A stretch of DNA of 23,836 bases from Alphaproteobacteria bacterium (GTDB lineage: Bacteria; Pseudomonadota; Alphaproteobacteria; Micropepsales; Micropepsaceae), in contig PKWC01000258.1 of the NCBI GenBank assembly GCA_003131925.1, positions 21,107-44,942 of the forward strand, given 5' to 3'. The notes beneath the pieces were generated by a model, which worked only from the letters and a program-made list of their open reading frames with translations, ran no database searches and was not told where the DNA came from. Made by a program: the position numbers and the translations under genes. Below, in pieces: positions 7,769 to 14,861 of the stretch (the first letter of the stretch is position 1; the number at the start of each line of letters is the position of its first letter).

Positions 7769-8851
7769 GTGACCATCGTCGGCGCACGGCCGCAATTCAT
7801 TAAAGCGTTTCCTCTCTCTCGCGCATTGCGTCAGCACAAGGCGTTCGAAGAGATTCTCGTTCATACCGGTCAGCACTTCAACTGGAACATGTCCGATGTT
7901 TTTTTTGCAGAACTCGGCATCGAACCCCCACGCTATTTCCTGAATATTCATGGCGGCAGTCATGGCGCAATGACTGGCCGGATGCTGAGCGCCATTGAAG
8001 AAATTCTTCTCGACGAGCGGCCTGCAGCGGCGCTCGTCTACGGCGATACGAACTCAACGCTTGCGGGTGCGTTGGCAGCGGCAAAATGCGGGGTACCCGT
8101 CGTGCATATCGAAGCCGGTTTGCGCTCGTTCAACCGCCGCATGCCGGAGGAAATCAATCGGGTTGTCGTGGACCATCTGAGCTCACTCCTTTTATGCCCT
8201 ACGGACAAGGCCGTGGCGAATCTCTCGCGAGAGGGAATTCTGGACGGCGTGCACCTGGTCGGGGATATGATGTTTGACGCGGTGAGGATCGCCACGCCGA
8301 TTGCGGCCCGGAAATCGCATATTCTCGAGCATCTCGGCCTCACTCCCCGGAGCTATGGCGTTGCGACGTTCCATCGGCAGGAAAATCTGGACAGCCGTGA
8401 GCGTTTGACGTCAATCGTCGCCTATCTCCGCGACCAGGCCCGAACGATGCCGCTCGTCGTGCCTCTGCATCCGCGCACACAAGAAGCGCTGGAGCGCACC
8501 AACCTGAGGTTCGATTCCGACGCCATCAAGCCGACCGGTCCTCTCGGCTACCTCGACATGTGTCAACTCACGCGTTCAGCAGCCATGGTGCTGACAGATT
8601 CCGGTGGCCTTCAGCGCGAAGCCTATTTCCACCGCGTGCCCTCGGTGACGCTGCGGGACCAGACGGAATGGACCGAGACTATCGAGTGCGGCTGGAATCG
8701 GCTCTGGACGACGCCGAAATACCTGCCCAGGCGCGACATTCCTCAGTATGACAACGCGCGGGCCGCCGAAGCCATCCATCAAACGCTGGAGCGAGAACTG
8801 ATCAAATCTCGCGATTTCGAATCGCGAAGTCCTCCTTCGCGCAATCAGTAG
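7769..8851 (+). CDS. wbpI: Non-hydrolysing UDP-sugar 2-epimerase, WbpI/WecB family
   Basis: This GT-B-like epimerase inverts C2 of a UDP-N-acetyl-glucosamine-type sugar. About 360 residues are seen, against roughly 370 in the family. Conserved sites are the N-terminal TIVGARPQFIK arginine, ALVYGDTNSTLAG (Asp), VVHIEAGLRSFNRRMPEEINR (two catalytic glutamates), TFHRQEN, PLHPRT and LTDSGGLQREA. The C-terminal RDQTEWTETIECGWN resembles WbpI (2,3-diacetamido-glucuronate epimerase) more than E. coli WecB, which fits the wbpA/B/D-like genes nearby. No in-frame ATG exists near the front. GTG at 7769 has AGGAGG three bases upstream, but the family usually has 3-4 more residues, so TTG at 7718 or 7688 is possible. 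It stands alone on the + strand between two minus-strand operons. Confidence 0.9.
   Translation: MTIVGARPQFIKAFPLSRALRQHKAFEEILVHTGQHFNWNMSDVFFAELGIEPPRYFLNIHGGSHGAMTGRMLSAIEEILLDERPAAALVYGDTNSTLAGALAAAKCGVPVVHIEAGLRSFNRRMPEEINRVVVDHLSSLLLCPTDKAVANLSREGILDGVHLVGDMMFDAVRIATPIAARKSHILEHLGLTPRSYGVATFHRQENLDSRERLTSIVAYLRDQARTMPLVVPLHPRTQEALERTNLRFDSDAIKPTGPLGYLDMCQLTRSAAMVLTDSGGLQREAYFHRVPSVTLRDQTEWTETIECGWNRLWTTPKYLPRRDIPQYDNARAAEAIHQTLERELIKSRDFESRSPPSRNQ
8809..8841. repeat. Two overlapping perfect hairpins at the 3' end of the epimerase gene
   Basis: TCGCGATT (8809-8816) pairs with AATCGCGA (8820-8827) across a 3-base loop. CGCGAAG (8823-8829) pairs with CTTCGCG (8835-8841) across a 5-base loop. 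The two stems share five bases, so only one can form at a time. They sit in the last codons of the + strand gene, just before the convergent stop of kpsE. No T-tract follows on either strand, so a classical intrinsic terminator is not shown. Confidence 0.5.
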
Positions 8852-8866
8852 GGCGCATCTCGCACT

Positions 8867-9805
8867 TTAAGCGCGGCGGTGGTCACGCACGTTCGCCAGC
8901 AACAGATGCGCAATCATGTAGAGCAGAGATGTGGCAAGGAGTATCATCGCCTCGTCGACCAGCCTGTCGGGATCGGTCGTATCGGTGGGCATGTTTGGAA
9001 TGTCGACCGTCACGAGAAACGACTGCTGCTGATTGGCGAGACCCTGGGCCGAGACGAGTGCCTGCTGGGCCGCCGTCAACTCCATTTCTGCGACGGAGCG
9101 CTCATAGGGCTGTGCGGTTTCGACCGCCTTGGTCGCAACGGTCAACTGGTCCTTGGCATATTTGAGAGTCGCGTTGCTCATTACGGCAGACATGGCGTTG
9201 ACAAACTTCTGCGACGCCGTGATCACCGCCTTGCATATTTCACGGGCTTCGCCCGCGTCATAGTCAAGGACGTTGATCGTAATCAGCAATGTTGTCGAAT
9301 CCTGAGCGACTGTCACCATCTGCTGGAAGAAAGTCAGGAAATCTTCGTCGCTGGCGTCTTCGTCGAGCCGCCAGAACGGGCTGTGCTTTGCAGACGCATA
9401 CAATTTGCGGAGATGAAACTTCTTATCAAGTATTTTGAGAATGTCGGGGGACTGAATGTACGCGACCACTGCACCGCTCTGGGTCGTGCTGCCCGTACTG
9501 CCAAAAAGGCTGCTCCCGACCAAAGACCCAAGGCTCGAGCTGGAGGACGATGAATTTTGCAGGTCCACGATGGCGGAGGACTGGTACAACGAATCCGTGT
9601 AGGCATACAAATACACGAATCCTACCAGTCCGACGATCGGCACCACGGTCCAGAACGTCATATTTCTGGCAAGCCAGTCGAAGAACTGCCTTGCGCCGAA
9701 TGCCGCCCGGTCGGCCAGCCCGCCGGCCGGCACCTCGTTCCCGCGCACCGGCCGGTCCGATATGCGTTTCTGAATCGAAGCAGGTGTATTCAAAGTATCA
9801 GCCAA
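8867..9805 (-). CDS. kpsE: Capsule export inner-membrane protein, KpsE/CtrB family
   Basis: This polysaccharide co-polymerase-like protein couples the ABC exporter to the outer-membrane channel across the periplasm. It has the family layout: an N-terminal membrane segment (TVVPIVGLVGFVYLYAYT), a periplasmic part and a C-terminal membrane helix (EAMILLATSLLYMIAHLLL) ending NVRDHRRA. Early in the periplasmic part it reads YQSSAIVDLQ. The middle is helical (residues around YAKDQLTVATKAVETAQ...ELTAAQQALVSAQG) and probably coiled coil. There is no cytoplasmic kinase domain, as expected for KpsE rather than Wzc. A serine-rich run follows the first strand. No ATG is available; TTG at 9803-9805 has GGGAG ten bases upstream, while TTG at 9851-9853 would overlap kpsT. 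It is last in the long operon and ends 15 bases from the convergent epimerase gene. Confidence 0.88.
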   Translation of the reverse strand: MADTLNTPASIQKRISDRPVRGNEVPAGGLADRAAFGARQFFDWLARNMTFWTVVPIVGLVGFVYLYAYTDSLYQSSAIVDLQNSSSSSSSLGSLVGSSLFGSTGSTTQSGAVVAYIQSPDILKILDKKFHLRKLYASAKHSPFWRLDEDASDEDFLTFFQQMVTVAQDSTTLLITINVLDYDAGEAREICKAVITASQKFVNAMSAVMSNATLKYAKDQLTVATKAVETAQPYERSVAEMELTAAQQALVSAQGLANQQQSFLVTVDIPNMPTDTTDPDRLVDEAMILLATSLLYMIAHLLLANVRDHRRA

Positions 9806-9836
9806 ATGAATCCAACTCCCAAAATTACAGATTTCA

Positions 9837-10595
9837 TCAGAGTGCGGCGCCAATCAAATCTATGTCGCCGATCTCGGCTGCCCCACCCTCGTCGTCGTTG
9901 TCCGGTCCGCCGGCGGCTTCGCTCGTCTTTCTCTTTTGTGCGGCCTTCATAAGCTCCTTGAAGTGTTCGATGGCCGTGGCGACATTGGGGAAATAGCTGG
10001 CACGGCCATTTTCCAAAACATAGACTGAATCGCAGTGGGCCTCAACTTCGGCCGGTATCTTGGTCGCCACGATTAAACCGCGCTGCTCCTTGAGCCGCTC
10101 CACGACCTTCACGGCGTGCTCTCTGAAATCCTTGTCCGGAGGAATAATCCGCTCATCGAACAGGTACAGGTCGCAGTCGATCCCAACACCCAGAGCGAAC
10201 GCAAGCCTCGCTGTAACAAAGCGGGGACATTTTTGCAGTTTGACGTTCAGGAAGTCGGCGATTGCGCCCAGCTCGGCGATTCGGCGCGGGAATTCGTTGT
10301 CGCTGATCCCGTATATTCGGCCGACGAACCGGATATTGGTCGCCACGCTCGACGTCTGTATCAGAAATGAATTCAGCGGAATGGGCCACGACACGCGAGA
10401 CGTGCGTTCAACAAGGCCATCGTCAACTGGTTCAGTTCCGCATATCATGCGCAGGAGTGTGGATTTTCCACTTTTCTGGGCGCCAAGAATACCGACATGC
10501 GCGCCCGATGCGGCGCTTATGTCCAGTCCGTCGAACAAGGGATCTTCCAGCGCGCCGAGAGAGTTCTTTCGGACTGCACGAAGCTCGACGCTCAT
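9837..10595 (-). CDS. kpsT: Polysaccharide ABC exporter ATP-binding protein, KpsT family, with degenerate motifs
   Basis: The 252-residue nucleotide-binding protein pairs with the KpsM permease. Walker A is intact (GAQKSGKSTLLRM, about residues 38-50), as is Walker B with the glutamate (DLYLFDE, about 142-148). WPIPLNSFLIQTSSVATNIRFVGRIYG matches the KpsT Q-loop region. The ABC signature is not recognisable: where E. coli KpsT has SSGMRSRLGFGL, this protein reads CPRFVTARLAFAL. The switch histidine also appears lost (LIVATKIPAEVEAH against LMVSHS in KpsT). A 40-residue acidic, Gly/Ala-rich tail follows the usual end. The ATG at 10593-10595 overlaps the kpsM stop in an ATGA. Family membership is firm; whether it is a fully active ATPase is open. 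Confidence 0.9.
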   Translation of the reverse strand: MSVELRAVRKNSLGALEDPLFDGLDISAASGAHVGILGAQKSGKSTLLRMICGTEPVDDGLVERTSRVSWPIPLNSFLIQTSSVATNIRFVGRIYGISDNEFPRRIAELGAIADFLNVKLQKCPRFVTARLAFALGVGIDCDLYLFDERIIPPDKDFREHAVKVVERLKEQRGLIVATKIPAEVEAHCDSVYVLENGRASYFPNVATAIEHFKELMKAAQKRKTSEAAGGPDNDDEGGAAEIGDIDLIGAAL

Positions 10596-11362
10596 ACTGG
10601 CAAACGCCGACGGACATATCGTTCCAGGAGCAGACCTGCACACATGAGGACAACCACACACTCCAGGATGTATGCGGGATTGGCCACGGGCGAGGCGTAG
10701 CCGGGGAACCAGTAAACGCGAATCAATTCCTCGACATGCAGCATCGGGTTCCAGGACAAATAGGGCCAGATGGATTCCGGGAACATCTTGATGCTGATAA
10801 CGACCCCGGACGTGATCATCGCAAACCGCATGAAGAAGCCGACAAATTTCCCCGCCGGCGCATAAAGACGCGTTAATACCATCAAGACAAGGCCGAACGA
10901 AACTCCAATCAGCCAACAGGAGAGGAACAGCAGGATGACCCCCAGCGGAAAGTGCGGGAACGAGGACTTTTCGTAAAAACTCGAGACGGTTGCAGCCACC
11001 AGAAAAAAAAGCCCATAGGTGCACAAGAGCTGGAGAGAGCTGCCGAGCACAAGATCGAGCGGGGTGACGCCGGGCAAAGACAGCAAGCGCTGGTTTCGTT
11101 TGATGGCGGCCGCGGGCGCGATGTACGCGCTACTAAACAGAAACCATGGGATCAAGCCGGTAACCAGGTATGTGATGACGGGCAGACCGGGCACATTGAA
11201 CGCCCGAATCACAAGTTTCAAGATGAGAAGGCCGATAAAGCTCAACGTGATGTCGAACAATACCCAACCATAGCCATAAGCAAGATTCGCCTGCTGGGAT
11301 TGAATCTCGCGCAACGCCAGCGCTTTGACAACATCGAATTGGGTCTTGAGTAGTTTCAACAC
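10592..11362 (-). CDS. kpsM: Polysaccharide ABC exporter permease, KpsM/CtrC family (ABC-2)
   Basis: The 256-residue inner-membrane permease would form the transmembrane pathway for lipid-linked polysaccharide. Six hydrophobic segments are visible, beginning LFDITLSFIGLLILKLVI and ITYLVTGLIPWFLFSSAYIA and ending ILECVVVLMCAGLLLERYV. The order and the NQRLLSLPGVTPLDLVL cytoplasmic loop are typical of KpsM, as is the C-terminal SWNPMLHVEELIRVYWFPGY. The length equals the family norm. The start is GTG at 11360-11362; no better ATG is available. It overlaps kpsT by four bases and is preceded by a 112-base gap after the dehydrogenase gene in which I see nothing definite. Confidence 0.94.
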   Translation of the reverse strand: MLKLLKTQFDVVKALALREIQSQQANLAYGYGWVLFDITLSFIGLLILKLVIRAFNVPGLPVITYLVTGLIPWFLFSSAYIAPAAAIKRNQRLLSLPGVTPLDLVLGSSLQLLCTYGLFFLVAATVSSFYEKSSFPHFPLGVILLFLSCWLIGVSFGLVLMVLTRLYAPAGKFVGFFMRFAMITSGVVISIKMFPESIWPYLSWNPMLHVEELIRVYWFPGYASPVANPAYILECVVVLMCAGLLLERYVRRRLPV

Positions 11363-11474
11363 CGCGCGTCGCCCTGGATTCCTTCACCAATCTAGCGTCT
11401 GCCGCAATCGCCGCCAATTCGAAATCGCCGTTGAATTTGCCGCCCCCACGGTTGGCTTCATGGCGCACGCGGTG

Positions 11475-12839
11475 TCAAGCGAGCACGATTCGGTCGCGTC
11501 CCTCTCGGACATTCCGCGTTGCATTGCGGGTGTCGACCACAAGATCGACCGACTTCACCAGCCCTGCATAATCAATTGCATCGTGGTCGGTAACAATCAG
11601 CGCGGCATCAAATGCTGCCGCGAAGCGCTGGAGGTCCCATGCGATGCTCCCGCGACCGGCCAGCCCGGCATGTGCCCGCGTCACCGGAATTTCGGGAATC
11701 CATGGATCAAAGTACTCGACGGAAGCTCCACGCGTTTCAAGATCTTGCATGATGACCAATGCCGGACTCTCGCGCAGGTCGTCCACGTTTTTCTTGTAGG
11801 CAACGCCGACCAATAGAACACGGGCTCCGTTGACGCTGACTCGCTTGCGCGACGAGAGCGCGCTCGCAAGCGAGTTGACGACCTGCTGCGGCTCGGCCGC
11901 ATTGATTTCGCCCGCCAGTTCGATGAAGCGGGTTGGGACCTCATACTCGCGTGCCTTCCAGGTCAGGTAGAACGGATCAATCGGAATGCAATGGCCCCCG
12001 AGCCCAGGGCCCGGGTAGAACGGCATGTATCCGAATGGCTTGGTCGAAGCGGCTTCGATCACGTCCCAGATGTTGATTCCCATCTTTTCGTAAATGTGCT
12101 TGAGCTCGTTGACGAGCGCAATATTGACGCAACGAAAGATGTTTTCCGTCAACTTCACGGCTTCGGCCGTCGCGGCCGACGGCACGGCAATTACGCGATC
12201 GACGATCGCACCGTAATAGCAATTGGCAAGTTCGCGGCTCACTTCGTCATCCGCCCCGACGACTTTCGGAATGTTCGTGGTGCAATAATTCGGATTTCCT
12301 GGATCCTCGCGCTCCGGCGAAAATGCAAGGAATACGTCCCTGCCCACCAACAGCCCGCTTTCCTCGAGAATGGGTTTGACGACTTCTTCGGTCGTCCCGG
12401 GATAGGTCGTAGACTCCAGACAAATGAGTTGTCCCGGGCGAAGCGTCGCCGCCAGGGCGCGAGAGGTATTCTCCACAAATGTCAGGTCCGGCTCGCGAAA
12501 CCGCGTGAGCGGCGTGGGGACGCAGATCAGAATTACGTCCGGCTGGGCGAGATCCGCCGCATCGCCGGAAGCGTGAAAGCGACCGCTGCGCCGCATGGCC
12601 AGGATTTTTTCGTCGGGAATCGTTCGAATGCCCGAAGATCCGGCGTTGAGAGCCGCGACCTTGGCCAAGTCGGTATCGAAGCCGATTACCCTGAAACCTT
12701 TTTGGTGGGCGGCGATCGCCAGAGGTTGACCCACATAACCCATCCCCACGACGCCCACGACCGCCAGGCGGGACTCGATGCGCCGCTTGAGCACGGAAGG
12801 CTCGGCCGTGGATGGGAAAGATGCGGTTGCCAGGTTCAT
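11475..12839 (-). CDS. wbpA: UDP-N-acetyl-hexosamine 6-dehydrogenase, WbpA type
   Basis: This is an NAD-dependent four-electron oxidation of the C6 hydroxyl of a UDP-HexNAc to the uronic acid. The 454-residue enzyme has all three domains of the UDP-sugar dehydrogenase family. The Rossmann loop is GVVGMGYVGQPLA at about residues 29-41, and CVPTP and ESTTYPGTTE follow. The catalytic Lys/Asn are in AEAVKLTENIFR (about Lys229, Asn233), and the catalytic cysteine is in GPGLGGHCIPIDPF at about residue 284. LAFSPEREDPGNPN and STKPFGYMPFYPGPG are features I associate with WbpA rather than WecC or UDP-glucose dehydrogenases. The ATG at 12837-12839 gives an extra ~24 residue N-terminus. It probably makes UDP-GlcNAcA, the substrate of the oxidoreductase encoded upstream. 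Confidence 0.9.
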   Translation of the reverse strand: MNLATASFPSTAEPSVLKRRIESRLAVVGVVGMGYVGQPLAIAAHQKGFRVIGFDTDLAKVAALNAGSSGIRTIPDEKILAMRRSGRFHASGDAADLAQPDVILICVPTPLTRFREPDLTFVENTSRALAATLRPGQLICLESTTYPGTTEEVVKPILEESGLLVGRDVFLAFSPEREDPGNPNYCTTNIPKVVGADDEVSRELANCYYGAIVDRVIAVPSAATAEAVKLTENIFRCVNIALVNELKHIYEKMGINIWDVIEAASTKPFGYMPFYPGPGLGGHCIPIDPFYLTWKAREYEVPTRFIELAGEINAAEPQQVVNSLASALSSRKRVSVNGARVLLVGVAYKKNVDDLRESPALVIMQDLETRGASVEYFDPWIPEIPVTRAHAGLAGRGSIAWDLQRFAAAFDAALIVTDHDAIDYAGLVKSVDLVVDTRNATRNVREGRDRIVLA

Positions 12840-12967
12840 TCTTATTGTGCTTTCTCAAATTACCCACCGGGACCGCGTCAATCCCGGCAAAATGCATCCA
12901 TTCGATTCAACTCGCGGCACGTGATGGAAACGCACAGGAAGCCCGACAAGACTTCTGATGTTCGAGC

Positions 12968-13534
12968 TTACACCTGCACGAGTTCACCGTTGCGCACACC
13001 GTAACGCTCCCTGGTGCGAGGACACACGAGATCCTGGTTCAGCCGCTCGCCACTTCTGCCGACCCAGCCGCGAAATCGGGCGGGACACCCAACCACGAGC
13101 GCAAATGATGGAACGTCTTTCGTCACAACCGCCCCGGCGGCAATCATCGCATACGCTCCGATCGTCGATCCACACAGTATGGTTGCATTCGCGCCGATGG
13201 AAGCGCCCAGTCTCACCAGGGTGGGGCGAATTTCACTCCTTCGGTCAATGAACGCGCGCGGAACGGCAACGTTTGTAAAGACGGCGCTCGGGCCGCAGAA
13301 GACATCGTCTTCCAGCGTCACGCCTTGGTACACGGAAACATTGTTCTGAATCTTGCATCCATTTCCGACGCGGGCGTCGGGCCCGATCATGACGTTCTGG
13401 CCAATCACGCAGCGCTCTCCGATAACACTGCCAGCGAGTATGTGCGAGAAGTGCCAGATACGCGTCCCGTGGCCAATGTGTATGCCCGAGTCAATGATTG
13501 CGGTCGGATGCACGAAAATCGCGTCGGCTGACAT
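12968..13534 (-). CDS. wbpD: Left-handed beta-helix N-acetyltransferase, WbpD/WlbB type
   Basis: The 188-residue hexapeptide-repeat acetyltransferase begins FVHPTAIIDSGIHIGHGTRI, followed by WHFSHILAGSVIGERCVIGQ. These are the hallmark blocks of WbpD/WlbB, which acetylate the 3-amino group of UDP-GlcNAc3NA using acetyl-CoA. Hexapeptide repeats run through VSVYQGVTLEDDVFCGPSA and LGASIGANATILCGSTIGAY; AAGAVVTKDVPSFALVVGCPA completes the acetyl-CoA site. The frame opens 45 bases earlier, but ATG at 13532-13534 is preferred because GGAGG sits five bases further upstream and homology starts at once. A C-terminal ~30 residues after the helix is Arg-rich and variable. Its substrate would come from an aminotransferase that is not present in this window. 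Confidence 0.9.
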   Translation of the reverse strand: MSADAIFVHPTAIIDSGIHIGHGTRIWHFSHILAGSVIGERCVIGQNVMIGPDARVGNGCKIQNNVSVYQGVTLEDDVFCGPSAVFTNVAVPRAFIDRRSEIRPTLVRLGASIGANATILCGSTIGAYAMIAAGAVVTKDVPSFALVVGCPARFRGWVGRSGERLNQDLVCPRTRERYGVRNGELVQV

Positions 13535-13632
13535 CGGACCCTCCGACTGAAGCGGATTATCGACGATCGCGAAGCTCATACCGCGGCAACCAGGCCGCGC
13601 GACAAGCCGTTTCTTTCCGTCGACAAGACCGG

Positions 13633-14721
13633 TCAGTCAAGCACAACAAGGGCAGGCTCGACGCGGTGCATCACGTGGCCATTGTGTTTTTTTCGCGCTC
13701 TCGGGGCGCGGAGACCCCGGGGCGCCATATGGCGCCCCGAGTCGAGCGACCGGGTCGCGGCGTCGAGCACGGACAATACTGCCAAGGCCTCGGCCGAGTC
13801 GGTGCGCGGCGAAACCCCTGTGCTTACAGAGTGCAGGAAGTGGGCGCACTCCTCTCGCAACGGCTCGCGCTGCTCGAGCGGAAATCGAATGGGTTCATTC
13901 TTTACTGTCCAGGGCCTGCCGTCACGAAATACGATATCGTGCTCATAGACGAGAAGCTTGTCGGCCCAATCGGCGCGATCGTCAAAAATGGCTGTCGCCC
14001 TCGATCCTACTACCGTCAGCTTTTGTTCCTTGTACGGATTGAGCCAGGAGACATGCACGCGGGCAGCAACACCGTTGGCAAACTTCATATGAATGGTCGC
14101 CATATCGAGCACGGACGGCGCAAGGATTGCGCTGCCCTCCGCCCATACGCGCTTCGGCCGTTCGCCCATGATTGCAAGGATGAGAGAGATATCGTGCGGC
14201 GCAAAAGACCACATGACATCCTCTTCCGTGCGAAGCCTTCCCGGACTCTGTCTGCGTGCGAAGATCCGGCGTACCTGGCCGAGCTGACCGCCGCGAACGA
14301 GCTCAATGAGCTTGAGAACGTGGGGATGATAGCGCAGCAAATGACCCACCATGAGAACGCGAGATCTCTTCCGGGCGAGGCGCGCGAGGTCGCAGCCCTC
14401 CGAAACGTTGAGGGCCAGCGGCTTTTCTACAAAGACATGCTTTCCCGCCTTGAGCGCATGGCGTACCTGCTCGCAATGGAGCGATGCCGGGGAGGCAAGA
14501 GCCAGCGCGTCGCAATCGGGGTCATCGAGGAGATCGCCAAAAGACCTCGCGGGTACTCCAAAATCCGACGATACTTTCAGCGCTGCAGACGCATTTGAGT
14601 CACAGACCGCGTGCAAAGCGCCAAGGCGTGAAAGACTTCGCGCAATATTCTTGCCCCAGTGACCGCAACCTATTGCCGCAACCCTAGGTAGAGGCCGCTT
14701 TTGGTCTGCCTCCCTAAACAT
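13633..14721 (-). CDS. Gfo/Idh/MocA oxidoreductase, probably UDP-GlcNAcA 3-dehydrogenase (WbpB-like)
   Basis: The 362-residue NAD(P)-dependent enzyme opens with the Rossmann motif VAAIGCGHWGKNIARSL. It then has ALASPASLHCEQVRHALKAG and the family signature HVFVEKPLALN at about residues 96-105. The C-terminal sheet domain includes MVGHLLRYHPHV and WSFAPHDISLIL. Position next to a WbpD-type acetyltransferase and WbpA-type dehydrogenase suggests oxidation at C3 of UDP-GlcNAcA before transamination; this is inference from context. ATG at 14719-14721 has a GGGGG four bases upstream; a longer frame reaches 14832. The last ~35 residues are basic, unlike the rest, and are encoded by a strongly palindromic DNA stretch, so the C-terminus looks remodelled. 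Confidence 0.87.
   Translation of the reverse strand: MFREADQKRPLPRVAAIGCGHWGKNIARSLSRLGALHAVCDSNASAALKVSSDFGVPARSFGDLLDDPDCDALALASPASLHCEQVRHALKAGKHVFVEKPLALNVSEGCDLARLARKRSRVLMVGHLLRYHPHVLKLIELVRGGQLGQVRRIFARRQSPGRLRTEEDVMWSFAPHDISLILAIMGERPKRVWAEGSAILAPSVLDMATIHMKFANGVAARVHVSWLNPYKEQKLTVVGSRATAIFDDRADWADKLLVYEHDIVFRDGRPWTVKNEPIRFPLEQREPLREECAHFLHSVSTGVSPRTDSAEALAVLSVLDAATRSLDSGRHMAPRGLRAPRARKKHNGHVMHRVEPALVVLD
13700..13741. repeat. Strong GC-rich palindromic element in the 3' end of the oxidoreductase gene
   Basis: A perfect 22-base palindrome occupies 13718-13739, with half-site CGGGGCGCCAT, centred on CATATG. Separately, CTCGGGGCGC (13700-13709) is perfectly complementary to GCGCCCCGAG (13732-13741), enclosing the left arm of the palindrome and a CCCCGGGG at 13715-13722. 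These structures compete with each other. A seven-base A-tract (minus-strand sense) follows, which is not a terminator arrangement for this gene. Confidence 0.75.
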
Positions 14722-14737
14722 GAACCCCCACTTTTTA

Positions 14738-14762
14738 TGCGGCCTCGCCCGTGCGGCCTCGC
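14738..14762. repeat. 11-base tandem direct repeat upstream of the oxidoreductase gene
   Basis: TGCGGCCTCGC occurs at 14738-14748 and again at 14752-14762, separated by three bases (period 14). It lies in the 140-base gap between the yjbF stop and the oxidoreductase start, 17 bases upstream of the ATG and within its probable leader. A regulator site or RNA structure is possible; nothing in the sequence identifies it. Confidence 0.5.
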
Positions 14763-14777
14763 TCGCGGCTGCCAGCC

Positions 14778-14807
14778 ACCCTAGCACGCGAGACGTGAAC
14801 GGTTCAA
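14778..14807 (-). promoter_or_regulatory. Weak promoter candidate before the oxidoreductase gene
   Basis: On the minus strand TTGAAC (14807-14802) is followed after 18 bases by TAGGGT (14783-14778), preceded by TG one base upstream as in extended -10 elements. It would allow the wbp/kps genes to be read separately from yjbH-yjbF. The -10 match is only three of six, so this is tentative. Confidence 0.22.
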
Positions 14808-14861
14808 TGTGCCGGTATGGCAAATGCAGCACGTCCAGGAAAACCCCGGGCGAATCAGCAA

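Noticed and set aside
10596..11024. Upstream extension of the kpsT frame
   Set aside because: It overlaps kpsM in another frame, has no homology, and ATG 10595 forms a clean ATGA overlap.
11991..13004. Long + strand open frame (about 337 codons) antisense to the UDP-sugar dehydrogenase and its flank
   Set aside because: The opposite strand encodes an intact WbpA-type enzyme; the + frame has no family features and is explained by GC-rich codon bias.
13498..14598. Long + strand open frame (about 366 codons) antisense to the oxidoreductase
   Set aside because: The minus strand shows a full Gfo/Idh/MocA protein; the antisense product has no recognisable domain.
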